DNA of 64,000 nucleotides from Nitrosospira sp. Is2 (GCF_033095785.1 NZ_CP137134.1:1-64000); one strand, 5' to 3'. Counted from the first letter of the stretch, positions 37,202 through 46,946 are shown. A program made the numbers and translations. The notes: generated by a model from the letters alone, not told the origin.

Positions 37202-39364
37202 ATGGCCACGCCCTCACTCCTACCCCCACACGCATGGAATTTTTTCCGCGCCGGTGGTTTCGACCAGGTGCAGATCGATACCGGCGCCGACTTGCTGGCA
37301 TTAAAAGAGCTGGATCAGAAGCTATGGGTGGCGCTGAGCTGCCCGACAAGGGGCATAGAATTCGATACCAGGACGCTTGACCTGATCGACACTGATGATG
37401 ATGCGCGCGTGCATGCAAACGAAGTGCTGGGTGCGATTGGCTGGGCAGGCGGCTTGCTGAGAAACCCCGATCTGCTGGTGCAAGGCGGAGATAGCCTGGC
37501 GCTTTCGGAAATAAACGATAGCACCCAGGAAGGCCGGCAGGTGCTGGCTTCGGCGCACTACATCCTGAAAAATCTGGGCAAACCCAATGCCGCCACCATT
37601 TCCATGGCGGACATGGCTGATATCGAAAAATTCGTCGCCGGGCTGGAATTCAACGGCGATGGCATCATTTCCGCCGCGCGCATTGCCGACGAGGACGTGC
37701 GCGCAACGGTCCTGGACATGATCAAATGCCTCGGGCCGGCAGTCGACCTGAGCGGAGAGCCCGGCGTCAACCAGGAAATGAGCGATGCATTTTTCGCGGA
37801 AGTTGCCGCCTACCTCGGTTGGCAGGCCAAAGCGGACGGGGACGCAAATATCCGTTTCGTTGGGGAAAAGACCAGCGCCGCGGCGGATGCGTTTCACGCG
37901 GTAAAGGAAAAAATCAGCGACTACTTCACACGCTGTAGCCTGGCTGCTTACGACGTACGCGCTGCCGTGCCGCTCAGCCGATCCGTGGAAGATTACCAGG
38001 GCATTGCGGCCCAAACGCTGTCCACGGATAGCAGCGATATCGCCAATTTCCCTCTGGCGACAGTGGAGCCGGACAAACCCCTGCCGTTGGTTGCCGGCAT
38101 CAACCCAGCGTGGCAAAAACCGATCGAAGCGTTGCGACAACTCGTCATCATTCCCCTGTTCGGCAAAAAGGAAAGCCTGTCGAGGTCGGAGTGGGCAACG
38201 CTTTGCGCCCGATTTGAGCCATTCGAGGCATGGCAGGCGGCCAAGCCCGCGGGCAGCGTCGAGCAGCTGGGCCTGGCGCGTCTGCGCGAGATCGCGGCCA
38301 GCGACCATCGGGACGCGATCGATGGGTTGATCGGACTGGATAAATCGGTGGAAACGGAGGTAAAGGCAACCCACTCGATGGAACGGCTGCTGCGCTACCG
38401 CCGCGATCTGTACAAGCTGGTGAATAACTTCGTATCGTTCCGCAGCTTTTACACGGGACGGGAGAAGGCGATATTCCAGCTGGGAACCCTTTATCTCGAC
38501 GGCCGCAGTTGCGATCTCTGCGTACGGGTCGAGGATATCGCCAAGCACGCGGAATTTGCCAATATGAGTGGCTTGTACCTCGCGTATTGCGATTGCGTGC
38601 GCAATGGCGGCGCGGAGAAAATGAGCATCGCTGCTGCCTTTACCGCCGGCGATTCGGACTTTCTCATGGTGGGCCGCAACGGAATTTTCTATGATCGCAA
38701 GGGCAATGACTGGGACGCTTCCATCGTGCGCATTGTCGACCACCCCATCAGTATCCGGCAGGCGTTCTGGTCGCCGTATAAAAAACTGATCAGGTTCGTC
38801 AACGATCAGTTACAGAAGCTCGCCGCAGCCAGGGCCGCGGCGGCGGATGCAAAGCTCATCCAGACCGCCGTCGCCACCAGCACGCCTGTGGTGGCGGGCG
38901 CTCCCCCGCCACCGCCGAAGCCACCTTTCGATGTGGGCAAATTCGCCGGTATTTTTGCCGCGATCGGGCTGGCACTCGGCGCCATCGGCGGTGTGCTCGC
39001 ATCCATTGTCGGCGGAATACTGGGGTTGAAATTCTGGCAGATTCCGCTGGCCATCCTCGGCGTCATCCTCATCATTTCCGGTCCGGCAATGATCATTGCA
39101 TGGTTCAAATTGAAAAAACGCAACCTTGGCCCCGTGCTGGACGCAAATGGCTGGGCGATCAATTCGAGGGCGCTCATCAACATCTCCTTCGGCACCTCCC
39201 TGACCAAGCTCGCCCGCCTGCCGGAAGGCTCGCATCGCTCCCTGACCGATCCCTACGCCGACAAGAAACCGGTGTGGCCGTACTATGTCATCATCGCCGG
39301 GGTCGTCGTTGCCATTATTCTCCTATGGCTGATGGGCCTGTTCGACGGGCCTCGAAGGCCTTAA
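37202..39364 (+). CDS. membrane protein with EF-hand-like loop, function unknown
   Basis: 720 residues; I do not recognise the family. Start 37202 has a GAAGGAT site. Residues 63-74 read D-T-D-D-D-A-R-V-H-A-N-E, matching calcium-binding EF-hand spacing, and 149-160 (E-F-N-G-D-G-I-I-S-A-A-R) is a second, degenerate loop. A large soluble part (to about 560) is followed by an Ala-rich helix, a proline linker GAPPPPPKPP, then two or three hydrophobic segments (about 585-650), and a final membrane helix (VIIAGVVVAIILLWLMGLF) near the C-terminus. There is no signal peptide, so the large N-terminal part may be cytoplasmic. It is transcribed alone, ahead of the aldolase gene. Confidence 0.75.
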   Translation: MATPSLLPPHAWNFFRAGGFDQVQIDTGADLLALKELDQKLWVALSCPTRGIEFDTRTLDLIDTDDDARVHANEVLGAIGWAGGLLRNPDLLVQGGDSLALSEINDSTQEGRQVLASAHYILKNLGKPNAATISMADMADIEKFVAGLEFNGDGIISAARIADEDVRATVLDMIKCLGPAVDLSGEPGVNQEMSDAFFAEVAAYLGWQAKADGDANIRFVGEKTSAAADAFHAVKEKISDYFTRCSLAAYDVRAAVPLSRSVEDYQGIAAQTLSTDSSDIANFPLATVEPDKPLPLVAGINPAWQKPIEALRQLVIIPLFGKKESLSRSEWATLCARFEPFEAWQAAKPAGSVEQLGLARLREIAASDHRDAIDGLIGLDKSVETEVKATHSMERLLRYRRDLYKLVNNFVSFRSFYTGREKAIFQLGTLYLDGRSCDLCVRVEDIAKHAEFANMSGLYLAYCDCVRNGGAEKMSIAAAFTAGDSDFLMVGRNGIFYDRKGNDWDASIVRIVDHPISIRQAFWSPYKKLIRFVNDQLQKLAAARAAAADAKLIQTAVATSTPVVAGAPPPPPKPPFDVGKFAGIFAAIGLALGAIGGVLASIVGGILGLKFWQIPLAILGVILIISGPAMIIAWFKLKKRNLGPVLDANGWAINSRALINISFGTSLTKLARLPEGSHRSLTDPYADKKPVWPYYVIIAGVVVAIILLWLMGLFDGPRRP

Positions 39365-39602
39365 ACAGCACTGCGCCCGACTGCAGGGCCGCGTGTCGGG
39401 GTCCCATGTTGATTGCCCGCAAGTCTGGGCATGCGACCGGTGCTTGGTCTATATTGACTCTATCGGCCGCTGCCTGCTTTCTCCACCCCAAAGCGGACAA
39501 CGATCAGGAGCGGCTGCGATGGCCGGATTCAATCCATACCCATCGCCACGCGGTCGCCGTCCGGAAATATACAATGGGGCGGGTCAAGAGGAGGATACGC
39601 CA

Positions 39603-40622
39603 ATGAATATCCAGGAACTCAGGTCAACGGCTGAACAAATCGTCGCGCCGCCGAAAGGGATTCTGGCGGCGGATGAAAGCGGTCCGACCATCAAGAAGCG
39701 CTTCGAACCGATCGGGGTGGAATCGACCGAAGAAACCCGCCGGCGGTATCGCGAAATACTTTTCACCACCGAAGGCATCGAACGTTATATCAGCGGCGTC
39801 ATACTTTATGACGAAACGCTACGACAGAGCGCCAGCGATGGCACGCCCTTCCCGAAACTTCTCTGGAACCGGGGCATCCTGCTCGGGATCAAGGTGGATA
39901 AAGGCGCGAAGCCGCTCGCATTGCAACCCGGCAACAAAGTGACCGAAGGACTGGATGGCTTGCGCGACCGCCTTGCCGAGTATAAGCAGCTCGGGGCGAG
40001 GTTCGCCAAATGGCGCGCGGTCATCGACATCGACGAACGTGACGTACCGTCCGCCTGCGCCATCCACGCCAATGCCCATGCCCTGGCGCGTTATGCAGCC
40101 CTGTGCCAGGAAATCGACCTGGTGCCGATCGTCGAACCCGAAGTGCTCATGGACGGCGCCCATGGCATCGAGCGATGCGAAGCGGTCACCTCGCAAGTGC
40201 TTGAATGCGTCTTCGCCGAACTTGATGCTCACGGAATCCTCTTCGAAGGCATGCTGCTCAAGCCGAACATGGTGCTTCCAGGGAAGAAGTGCCCGCAGCA
40301 GGCCAGCGTTCCCGAGGTTGCAGAGGCCACAGTGCGCTGCATGCGGCGCTACGTCCCGGCAGCGGTGACTGGCATTGTCTTCCTGTCGGGCGGCCAGACC
40401 CCCGAGGATGCGACCGACCATCTCAACGCCATGAACGCGATGGGGGAACACCCATGGCAGCTCAGTTTCTCCTATGGCCGCGCGCTGCAGGAGCCGGTTC
40501 TCTCCACCTGGCGGGGACGGGACGAAAACGTTGCCGCTGCGCAGCGTGCCTTCTACAAGCGTTGCCAGCTGAATGGCCTGGCTCGCGAAGGCATATACAG
40601 CCGCGCGATGGAAACTGCCTGA
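39603..40622 (+). CDS. class I fructose-bisphosphate aldolase
   Basis: 339 residues from MNIQELRSTAEQIVAP, with GAGGAGG before the ATG at 39603. It is of the animal/plant type: GILAADESGPTIKKRF, GVILYDETLRQ, AKWRAVIDI, PIVEPEVLMDGAH, and the Schiff-base lysine in MLLKPNMVLPG followed by FLSGGQ and LSFSYGRALQ. It cleaves or forms fructose 1,6-bisphosphate and may also act in the Calvin cycle of an autotroph. It is followed 37 bases later by a DUF190 gene. Confidence 0.95.
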   Translation: MNIQELRSTAEQIVAPPKGILAADESGPTIKKRFEPIGVESTEETRRRYREILFTTEGIERYISGVILYDETLRQSASDGTPFPKLLWNRGILLGIKVDKGAKPLALQPGNKVTEGLDGLRDRLAEYKQLGARFAKWRAVIDIDERDVPSACAIHANAHALARYAALCQEIDLVPIVEPEVLMDGAHGIERCEAVTSQVLECVFAELDAHGILFEGMLLKPNMVLPGKKCPQQASVPEVAEATVRCMRRYVPAAVTGIVFLSGGQTPEDATDHLNAMNAMGEHPWQLSFSYGRALQEPVLSTWRGRDENVAAAQRAFYKRCQLNGLAREGIYSRAMETA

Positions 40623-40659
40623 ACGGGCATTTACCCCGACCGTAAAAGCCGATGGGACA

Positions 40660-40986
40660 ATGCAAACCGCGCACGGAACATACCTGAAGTTCTACGTAAG
40701 CGAATACCGCGAACACAAGGGCATTCTGATGTTCGAATGGCTGCTTGAGCGTGGGCGCAAGTTCGGCCTGGAGGGGGGCACGGCGATGCGTGCCGTAGCC
40801 GGTTTCGGGCGCCACGGCACGCTGCATGAAGCAACTTTTCTCGAGCTCGCGGCGGATCTCCCGGTGGAAGTAAGTTTTATCCTGACCGAAGACGATGCCG
40901 CGCTTTTCCTCGACTTGCTGGAAACGGAAGCTATCGACCTGTTTTATGTCAAATTTCCGGTCGAGTATGGGTTTCTGCCGGATTGA
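40660..40986 (+). CDS. DUF190 family protein
   Basis: 108 residues from MQTAHGTYLKFYVSEY. The pattern HKGILMFEWLLERGRKFGLEGGTAMRAVAGFG with GTLHEATFLELAADLPVEV matches DUF190, a GlnB-like small fold often encoded near CrcB fluoride channels, which are not present here. The start has only a weak ribosome binding site and lies 37 bases after the aldolase stop, so the two are probably cotranscribed. Confidence 0.88.
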   Translation: MQTAHGTYLKFYVSEYREHKGILMFEWLLERGRKFGLEGGTAMRAVAGFGRHGTLHEATFLELAADLPVEVSFILTEDDAALFLDLLETEAIDLFYVKFPVEYGFLPD

Positions 40987-41081
40987 TCGTACCTTTCGAG
41001 CTCGGCCCGTCGTTCAATCGCAAAGGGCGCAGTGCCGCCCCGGCTTCACTCCACCGGAACCATCTCAACTTCCCACCGCAT

Positions 41082-42263
41082 TTAGGCCTGCATCGATGTT
41101 CGCCGTCCCATTAACGCGATCATGACGAGCCCCGCGAGCAACATGACATAGGATTCAGGTTCGGGAATCGCCACCGCGATTACCTGTCCCGCATTGTTGA
41201 TATCCGTGGCTTCGATTAGCCTCACTCCGGTTGGCAAATCCACCAATGAATTGAGATCGGTCATGCCCGCGCCATGAGGGCCCGTTATAAAAGCATGGGA
41301 AGCGTTGTATTGCTCCACCACACAAGGCTGTCTACAGGTTGCTGATTCGCTATAGGACCGCCCCACGACCAAGCCGGCATCGTTAATGCCATTCGCATAA
41401 CTGAAGTCGTCCCCGCTCAACGTACCCAGGTCTCTCATTCCCTGGCCGGCGGGACCGGTAATGAAGGCATGTTGAAATTTATCGGACGTGTAGGAATATC
41501 CCGCCACTTCCCCGGCATTATTGATGTCGTAAGCAATACTGGTTCCTCCCGCCAGGGCGCCAAGGTCTCTCATGCCTATGCCATCGCGACCGGTAAGGAA
41601 AGCGTGCCATTCGCCACTTGTGGTGGCTGATTGTCCGACTGCCTGTCCGGTATTGTTGATACCAAAACCCTGGCTGTAAGGGAAATTTGGGTTTAAACCC
41701 CCAAGATCCGTTACACGGGTCTCGATATCCGTTACACGCGTATCGATAGCGATGAACGCGTGCTGATACTCGTTTGATCCTTCGAAGGTTCCGACTACCT
41801 GCCCAGCACTGTTAATCGCGTTGGCTCTTCCGTGATTTGCAATTAAGAAAGGCTTCACGCCCTCCCCGTTGGGACCGGTAACAAAAGCATAAGGCATGCC
41901 GGGGAAGAACCTGAAGTCCGTTATGCCCACCACCTGACCGGTATCGTTGATGTCATAGGCGATACTGAAAGCCCCATTGAAGGCGGGAAACCCCCTCATG
42001 CCGAGACCATCGGGGCCTGTCATAAAAGCATCCCGCCCACCGCTGGGTGAGGATGACCAACCCACCACCTGTCCCGCGTTGTTAACGCCGAGAGCCCAAG
42101 TATGATTTCCGCCCAAGGTGCCCAGGTTGGTCGCTGTCCTGTTGTTAAGATCTATGAGGTAGGAGCGTTCCTGTGCGACAGCATGAAAAGTAAAACCATA
42201 GCCAGCAAATAGAGTCGCAGCGAGGACGAAGCCCCGGAATTTGAGAGGTAAAGTGATCGTCAT
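41082..42263 (-). CDS. HAF-repeat PEP-CTERM protein (locus C), intact
   Basis: 393 residues. A signal peptide ends FHAVAQERS; the mature part opens LIDLNNRTATNLGTLGG and has six HAF units. Unit 3 is irregular (HAFIAIDTRV followed by a duplicated TRVTDIETRVTDLG), and the last unit carries an extra stretch with two cysteines (ATCRQPCVVEQ), seen in no other member. The sorting motif is PEPESY with a hydrophobic helix and the tail GRRTSMQA. Exosortase-type processing at the cell envelope is expected from family knowledge. Start 42263 is chosen for the signal peptide and the GGAAGG site. Own promoter at 42332-42359. Confidence 0.9.
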   Translation of the reverse strand: MTITLPLKFRGFVLAATLFAGYGFTFHAVAQERSYLIDLNNRTATNLGTLGGNHTWALGVNNAGQVVGWSSSPSGGRDAFMTGPDGLGMRGFPAFNGAFSIAYDINDTGQVVGITDFRFFPGMPYAFVTGPNGEGVKPFLIANHGRANAINSAGQVVGTFEGSNEYQHAFIAIDTRVTDIETRVTDLGGLNPNFPYSQGFGINNTGQAVGQSATTSGEWHAFLTGRDGIGMRDLGALAGGTSIAYDINNAGEVAGYSYTSDKFQHAFITGPAGQGMRDLGTLSGDDFSYANGINDAGLVVGRSYSESATCRQPCVVEQYNASHAFITGPHGAGMTDLNSLVDLPTGVRLIEATDINNAGQVIAVAIPEPESYVMLLAGLVMIALMGRRTSMQA

Positions 42264-42331
42264 GACTGAAGTTTTCCTTCCGCACGGAAGTCCTTTAAGC
42301 ACAGAATTCCACGAGAACAATGCATATTTTA

Positions 42332-42359
42332 AACGTAGACGATCGAGCCGGATTGTCAA
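42332..42359 (-). promoter_or_regulatory. conserved HAF-type promoter of locus C
   Basis: On the minus strand TTGACA, 16 bases, TACGTT, with CGTCTAC spanning the junction. It is 69 bases ahead of the start codon at 42263. Confidence 0.65.
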
Positions 42360-42386
42360 GGCAGAACTAAAACCGGATGGTGTCAG

Positions 42387-42922
42387 TCACGGCAACCGGT
42401 ACTCAAACTCATCCCGCTTTTTCTTGCGCCGCGCCTTAAACCCAACCAGGCCAAGTCCGGCAAGCATCAGGGCATAGTTTCCGGTTCGGGAATAACTCCC
42501 ACGGCAATGACTTGCCCATTGTTATTGATGGCCGTGCCACGGTATTCCCATGCGGAAGAATCGGCGGCATATCTGGTCGAAATTCCCACTACCCGGCCCG
42601 CATTGTTGATGCCATGAGCCACGCTGTAGGAGACGCCTAAAGTGCCAAGGTCCCTCATGCCCACCCCATCCGGACCAGTGATGAAGGCATGGTAGTCCTT
42701 CCCCGGTGTCAGGAATATTCCAGCCACCTGCCCCGCATCGTTCATCGCCCGTGCGGGTTCCAGGAAGAGATCCGCGACTTCAAGCTGGGTCGCTGTTCTG
42801 CTATTAAGGTCAATAAGGTAAGGATGCAGCTGCGCCGCAGCCGGAGTAATAAAACCGAGGCTACCAAATAGGGCTGAAGCGAGGATAAAGTGCCGCACCA
42901 TTGAACGAGGGGCAATCTTCAT
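42387..42922 (-). pseudogene. shortened HAF gene with frameshift in its PEP-CTERM region (locus D)
   Basis: The start at 42922 has AAGGAGA and a signal peptide ending TPAAAQL. Only one HAF unit and two GIN-type units remain, so four to five units have been lost. The frame reads to PEPETMP and stops at 42467; inserting one base at about 42477 (plus strand CATAGTTTCC versus CATAGGTTTCC type in sisters) gives PEPETYALM, a hydrophobic helix, and a basic tail KARRKKKRDEFEYRLP ending at 42387. As read, the product is a complete, exported 151-residue protein without a membrane anchor, so it may be secreted rather than strictly dead. Confidence 0.8.
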
Positions 42923-42986
42923 AATGAAGGTCTCCTTCAGAAAGTCTCCTTCAGAAAGGCAGGTACTGCCAGCAAAGCATGTTCTA

Positions 42987-43014
42987 AAGGTAGACGACAA
43001 AGCCGGATTGTCAA
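42987..43014 (-). promoter_or_regulatory. conserved HAF-type promoter of locus D
   Basis: TTGACA, 16 bases, TACCTT on the minus strand, with CGTCTAC at the same place as in the sister promoters; 65 bases ahead of the start at 42922. Its preservation suggests this shortened gene is still transcribed. Confidence 0.65.
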
Positions 43015-43208
43015 GGCAACACAAAATTCGCGCAGGAGTGCCGATTACGGCAGCCCACAAAGTCATCCGGGCTACGGTGATGCGCTGGGATTGCTACGGT
43101 AGGGCGTGGAGCGGGCATTAGGTAGGTTAACGACCCCCGGCTGCCTGCGGGCGACCACCGTGAAGCCGCCGGTGCGATGGGCAGTATCTAAGAGTTCCTG
43201 AAGAGTTC

Positions 43209-44315
43209 CTAGAGCAACAACCGCTTCCGCCGCGCTATCAACGCGATCAGGCCCAGCCCGGCAACCATCATGACATAAATCCTCGGCTCGGGAATCTGGG
43301 GGGACGCTGGGTACGCAATGACTTGGCCCGCGTTATTGATCTCCCTCGCTTCGGTAAGAACAACCCCATCAGGCAGGTCAACCAGTGAATTGAGATCGGT
43401 CATGCCATCGCCATTGGGGCCAGTAACAAAAGCATGCAAAAAGCCTTCCGCCGTAATACTGGATGCCCCCACCACCTGGCCCGCATCGTCGATGTCCCAG
43501 GCCGAGCTGTAGTCCCCTCCAAGCGTCCCTAGGTCCTTCACATCGAAGCCGTTTGGGCCAGTAATGAAGCCGTGAGGTCCCATGGATCCCACGACTTGAC
43601 CCGCATTATTGATCCCCGTGGCCTCACCCCAGGCATCACCAAGGGTACGCACACCAACGCCATTTGGGCCAGTGATGAAAGGACGAAAAAAAGAATCGCC
43701 TCCCGGCGGCAAGATACCTCCCACCGCTTGGGCGGTATTGTTGATGTCCCAGAAGCGTACAGAAGCTCCGAAAATTTCACCAAACGCCTCAAGTTCTCTC
43801 ATGCTGCCGCCACCGGGGCCGGTGATGAAAGCACGTGTACCACGGCTCGCCGTATTGGACGTCCCGACTACCTGCCCGATATCATTGACCGCGTCCGCCC
43901 AGCTGAAATCCCCCCCAAGCGTCCCAAGGTCTCTTATACCCACTCCATCCGACCCGGTGATGAAAGCATGTAACTCACCAGTGGGAGGGGGGAAAAAAAT
44001 ATTTCCCCCCACCACCTGCCCGGCATTGTTAATATCCCAAGGGCTTGCCCAGGGGCCAAGGTCCCTCATACCCATTCCGTCGGGGCCGGTAATGAAAGCC
44101 CCGCGATCAGATGACCCCGCCACCTGCCCCGCATCGTTGATCGCCGCTCCGTGAGTGCTTATCCCACCCATCGGGCCGAGCGTGGTTGCTGTTCTGCTGT
44201 TAAGGTCAACGAGGTAGGGCTGTAACTGGGCTGCAGCAGGAGTAATAAAACTGAGGCCGGCGAGCAAGGCTGCGATGAAGGTTAAGCTCCCGGGTTTGAA
44301 GCCATATGTACGCAT
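43209..44315 (-). CDS. HAF-repeat PEP-CTERM protein (locus E), intact
   Basis: 368 residues with AAGGAGAG before the start at 44315 and a signal peptide ending TPAAAQLQ. Six HAF units are present, several with variant cores (GAFITGP, RPFITGP, HGFITGP), and unit 4 has an unusual long hydrophobic insert (GGILPPGGDSFFR). The end has PEPRIY, a hydrophobic helix and the tail ARRKRLLL. Its leader lies in a 270-bp block duplicated at 57781-58052. Confidence 0.92.
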   Translation of the reverse strand: MRTYGFKPGSLTFIAALLAGLSFITPAAAQLQPYLVDLNSRTATTLGPMGGISTHGAAINDAGQVAGSSDRGAFITGPDGMGMRDLGPWASPWDINNAGQVVGGNIFFPPPTGELHAFITGSDGVGIRDLGTLGGDFSWADAVNDIGQVVGTSNTASRGTRAFITGPGGGSMRELEAFGEIFGASVRFWDINNTAQAVGGILPPGGDSFFRPFITGPNGVGVRTLGDAWGEATGINNAGQVVGSMGPHGFITGPNGFDVKDLGTLGGDYSSAWDIDDAGQVVGASSITAEGFLHAFVTGPNGDGMTDLNSLVDLPDGVVLTEAREINNAGQVIAYPASPQIPEPRIYVMMVAGLGLIALIARRKRLLL

Positions 44316-44365
44316 GACCTGCTCTCCTTAATAAGGACGGGCTGCTACGAACAAAACCAGTTCTA

Positions 44366-44393
44366 ACCGTAGACGACAGGGCTGAATTGTCAA
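44366..44393 (-). promoter_or_regulatory. conserved HAF-type promoter of locus E
   Basis: TTGACA, 16 bases, TACGGT on the minus strand, with invariant CGTCTAC; 51 bases ahead of the start at 44315. Confidence 0.65.
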
Positions 44394-44643
44394 GGCGCGA
44401 AAAATTTCCGCTTGCGCCTATCCAGGCTCAGCCAAGGCTCGAACACATCGGCGGATTTGCCCTGCTTTGCTAGAACAGCAAGGTGTCAGGTGGTATAAAA
44501 CGCGGAGGTCAGGCGGGAGGCGCGGGACGACTCAGACCGGATAAGTGGAGCTTCTCCGAACGTTTGGACCAGCACGCATTTTCGCCGCGCCATCGATCCA
44601 ACGGTCGCTCACTGGCCTGAGGCGGTAATCGGATACGGGGAGA
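44371..44643. repeat. duplicated intergenic block, copy 1
   Basis: About 273 bases that match 57781-58052 throughout, with scattered substitutions and small indels. Shared landmarks are TTTCCGCTTGCGCCTATCC, GGTATAAAACGCGGAGG and GACGGTCGCTCACTG-like sequence. Both copies are 5' flanks of HAF genes (loci E and O), so gene and flank were probably duplicated together. Confidence 0.8.
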
Positions 44644-44657
44644 GTATCTAAGAGTTC

Positions 44658-45764
44658 CTAGACCAGCAGGCGCTTCCGCCGCGCCACGAACCCGATCAGA
44701 GCCAGCCCCGCCAGCAACATGATGTAGGATTGAGGTTCGGGTATACCCATCGCGCTGACCTGGCCTGCGTTATTAATGTCGATCTCGTAAACCTGAACCA
44801 ACCCTTCTGGCAGCCCCACCAGCGAACTCAGGTCCGTGAGGCCCTCGCCACCGGGACCGGTGATGAAAATATGCTCAGCGCCGGTGGAGATAGTTGATCG
44901 TCCCACTACTTCCCCGGCATCGTTAATCCCCTGAGCGACGCTAAACCCTCCACCAAGCGTCCCAAGGTCTCTCATACCCACGCCATCGGTCCCGGTAACG
45001 AAAGCATGCGTAACACCCGAGGAAGCGCGGTAAGCCCCCACCACCTGCCCGGCGGCGTTAATATCGTAAACATCGGTTATAGCGCCACCCAACGCACCAA
45101 GGTCCTTCATGCCCATTCCATCGGGACCGGTAATGAAAGCACCCTGCGCACCGGCGGATGTTACGTAATGCCCTGCCACCTGGCCAGAATCGTTGATAGC
45201 CAATGGAGTGCTGGTTCTCCCACCCGAAGTGTCAAGGTCCCTCATGCCCATGCCATCGGGGCCAGTAATGAAGCCATGATAACTACCCGCGGATGTGAAG
45301 GACTGTCCCACCACCTGTCCCGCAGCGTTGATATCGTGAGCAGAGGTACTTCCTCCTCCCAAACTGCCAATAGCCCTCATGTTCCTGCCATCAGCCTCGG
45401 TAATGAAAGCCTCGCCCGAATGCCCCACCACCTGTCCGGCACCATTAATCGCGCTGGCAGAGCTTTGGTCTACAACCCCAAGTATACCCAGGTCCCGTAT
45501 GCCGATACCGTCGGGGCCGGTGATGAAAGCATGATATCGTGCGGCAGAGGTAACGGATTGCCCCACCACTTGTCCGAGGTCGTTAATTCCCATTGCAACA
45601 GTGCGTCCGCCCCCCAAACTTCCCAACTCTGTCACTTCTCTACTGTTAAGATCAATCAGGAAGGAACGCTCTGGGTCAGCGGCATAACCATCAAAACCGA
45701 AGCCAGCGAACAGGGTTGCACCGAGGAAAAAGCTTCGAACTTTGGAACGATGGGCAATTTTCAT
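44658..45764 (-). CDS. HAF-repeat PEP-CTERM protein (locus F), intact
   Basis: 368 residues. Signal peptide from MKIAHRSKVRSFFLGATLF, mature part opening LIDLNSREVTELGSLGG. Six units; unit 2 is short and lost the HAF core (EAFITEADGRNMRAIG). The C-terminus has PEPQSY, a hydrophobic helix and ARRKRLLV. It begins only 66 bases after the stop of locus G with an AAGGAG-like site and no promoter of the conserved type, so it is probably the second gene of a G-F operon. Confidence 0.92.
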   Translation of the reverse strand: MKIAHRSKVRSFFLGATLFAGFGFDGYAADPERSFLIDLNSREVTELGSLGGGRTVAMGINDLGQVVGQSVTSAARYHAFITGPDGIGIRDLGILGVVDQSSASAINGAGQVVGHSGEAFITEADGRNMRAIGSLGGGSTSAHDINAAGQVVGQSFTSAGSYHGFITGPDGMGMRDLDTSGGRTSTPLAINDSGQVAGHYVTSAGAQGAFITGPDGMGMKDLGALGGAITDVYDINAAGQVVGAYRASSGVTHAFVTGTDGVGMRDLGTLGGGFSVAQGINDAGEVVGRSTISTGAEHIFITGPGGEGLTDLSSLVGLPEGLVQVYEIDINNAGQVSAMGIPEPQSYIMLLAGLALIGFVARRKRLLV

Positions 45765-45830
45765 ACGAAGTTCTCCTTAGGAAAAGACAGGCTGCCAAGC
45801 ACAAAGCGTGTGGGGCGGATTACCAGGTTC

Positions 45831-46946
45831 CTATGCCAAAGGTCGCTTTCGGCGAGCCGCAAACACAACCATACCCAGTCCTGCCAGCAGCATGAGATAA
45901 GATTCCGGCTCCGGAACACCCGTTGCGATGATCTGTCCCGCGTTATTGATGTCCATGGCGGCAGTTAGAAGAACCCCTTCCGGCAGGAAATCCAGTGAAT
46001 TAAGGTCCGTCATGCCTGCGCCATTGGGGCCGGTTACAAATGCATGAGTAGCGCCGGCAGAGGTGGAAGAACTTCCAACCACCTGCCCCGCATCATTGAG
46101 TCCTTCAGCATCGGTGACGTCGGTACCAGACGCGCCTAACGTGCCAAGTGTCGTCATACCCATACCATTGGGACCCGTGATGCCAGCACCGCCTGCTACC
46201 TGACCGGAAGCGTTAATGTCGGTGGCAACGTCGCCACGCCCTCCAAAAGTGCCAAGAACCACCGTCCCGGCGCCGTTGGGGCCGGTTATGAACGAAACGA
46301 AATCGCCCCCCGAAGTTACGGATAACCCGAGCACCTGCCCGGCATCGTTTATCGCAAAAGCATAGTTCGTCGCCCCTCCCGAAGTGCCGTCAAGATCCCT
46401 GATGCCCTCACCGCCGGGACCAGTAATAAAAGCATGCGCATCACTACCGGTCTGCGTATCGGTTTGTGTATATCCCACCACTTGGCCGGTATTGTTGATG
46501 CCTTCAGCCACGCTTTGATCCCGGCCCAAAGTGCCTAAGTCCCGCATCCCGACGCCATCGGGGCCAGTCATAAAGGCACGACGCGCGCCAGTCGCCGTGT
46601 CGGCGAAGCCCACCACTTCCCCCGAATCGTTAATCCCTAATGCCCGGCTGAAGTTGCCGCCTAGCGAACCAAGATTTCTGATGCCCTGGCCACTCGGACC
46701 GGTGAGGAACGCGTAATGACCCCCTTCAGGGGTAGTCGCTCCGCCCACCACTTGCCCTGCATTGTTTATGCCGCCGAAGGTGCTGAACCCGCCGAAAGTC
46801 TTAATCTCGCTCACTGTCCTTTTGTTAAGGTCCATGAAATAGAGAATTTCCGCATCGGCATGAGTAGCAATGCTCAGGACAGCTAAAAGCACCGGACCAA
46901 GGACGAAAATGCCGACTTTAAAGCCCCCGTTTTTTTTCATATTCAT
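45831..46946 (-). CDS. HAF-repeat PEP-CTERM protein (locus G), intact
   Basis: 371 residues from MNMKKNGGFKVG (AAGGAG site). Its signal peptide ends THADAEI, differing from the ALAQ/AAAQ type of the others, and the opening is FMDLNKRTVSEIKTFGG. Six units; unit 5 is degenerate and short (AGGAGITGPNGMGMTTLG). The end has PEPESY, a hydrophobic helix and ARRKRPLA. First gene of a probable G-F operon. Confidence 0.92.
   Translation of the reverse strand: MNMKKNGGFKVGIFVLGPVLLAVLSIATHADAEILYFMDLNKRTVSEIKTFGGFSTFGGINNAGQVVGGATTPEGGHYAFLTGPSGQGIRNLGSLGGNFSRALGINDSGEVVGFADTATGARRAFMTGPDGVGMRDLGTLGRDQSVAEGINNTGQVVGYTQTDTQTGSDAHAFITGPGGEGIRDLDGTSGGATNYAFAINDAGQVLGLSVTSGGDFVSFITGPNGAGTVVLGTFGGRGDVATDINASGQVAGGAGITGPNGMGMTTLGTLGASGTDVTDAEGLNDAGQVVGSSSTSAGATHAFVTGPNGAGMTDLNSLDFLPEGVLLTAAMDINNAGQIIATGVPEPESYLMLLAGLGMVVFAARRKRPLA

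Noticed and set aside
45006..45968. Long plus-strand frames with repeated motifs opposite HAF genes (also 4077-4670, 51076-51798, 52392-53108, 53972-54646)
   Set aside because: They are exact antisense mirrors of the HAF repeats and appear because the repeated codons are biased; they have no ribosome binding sites, signal peptides or family resemblance.
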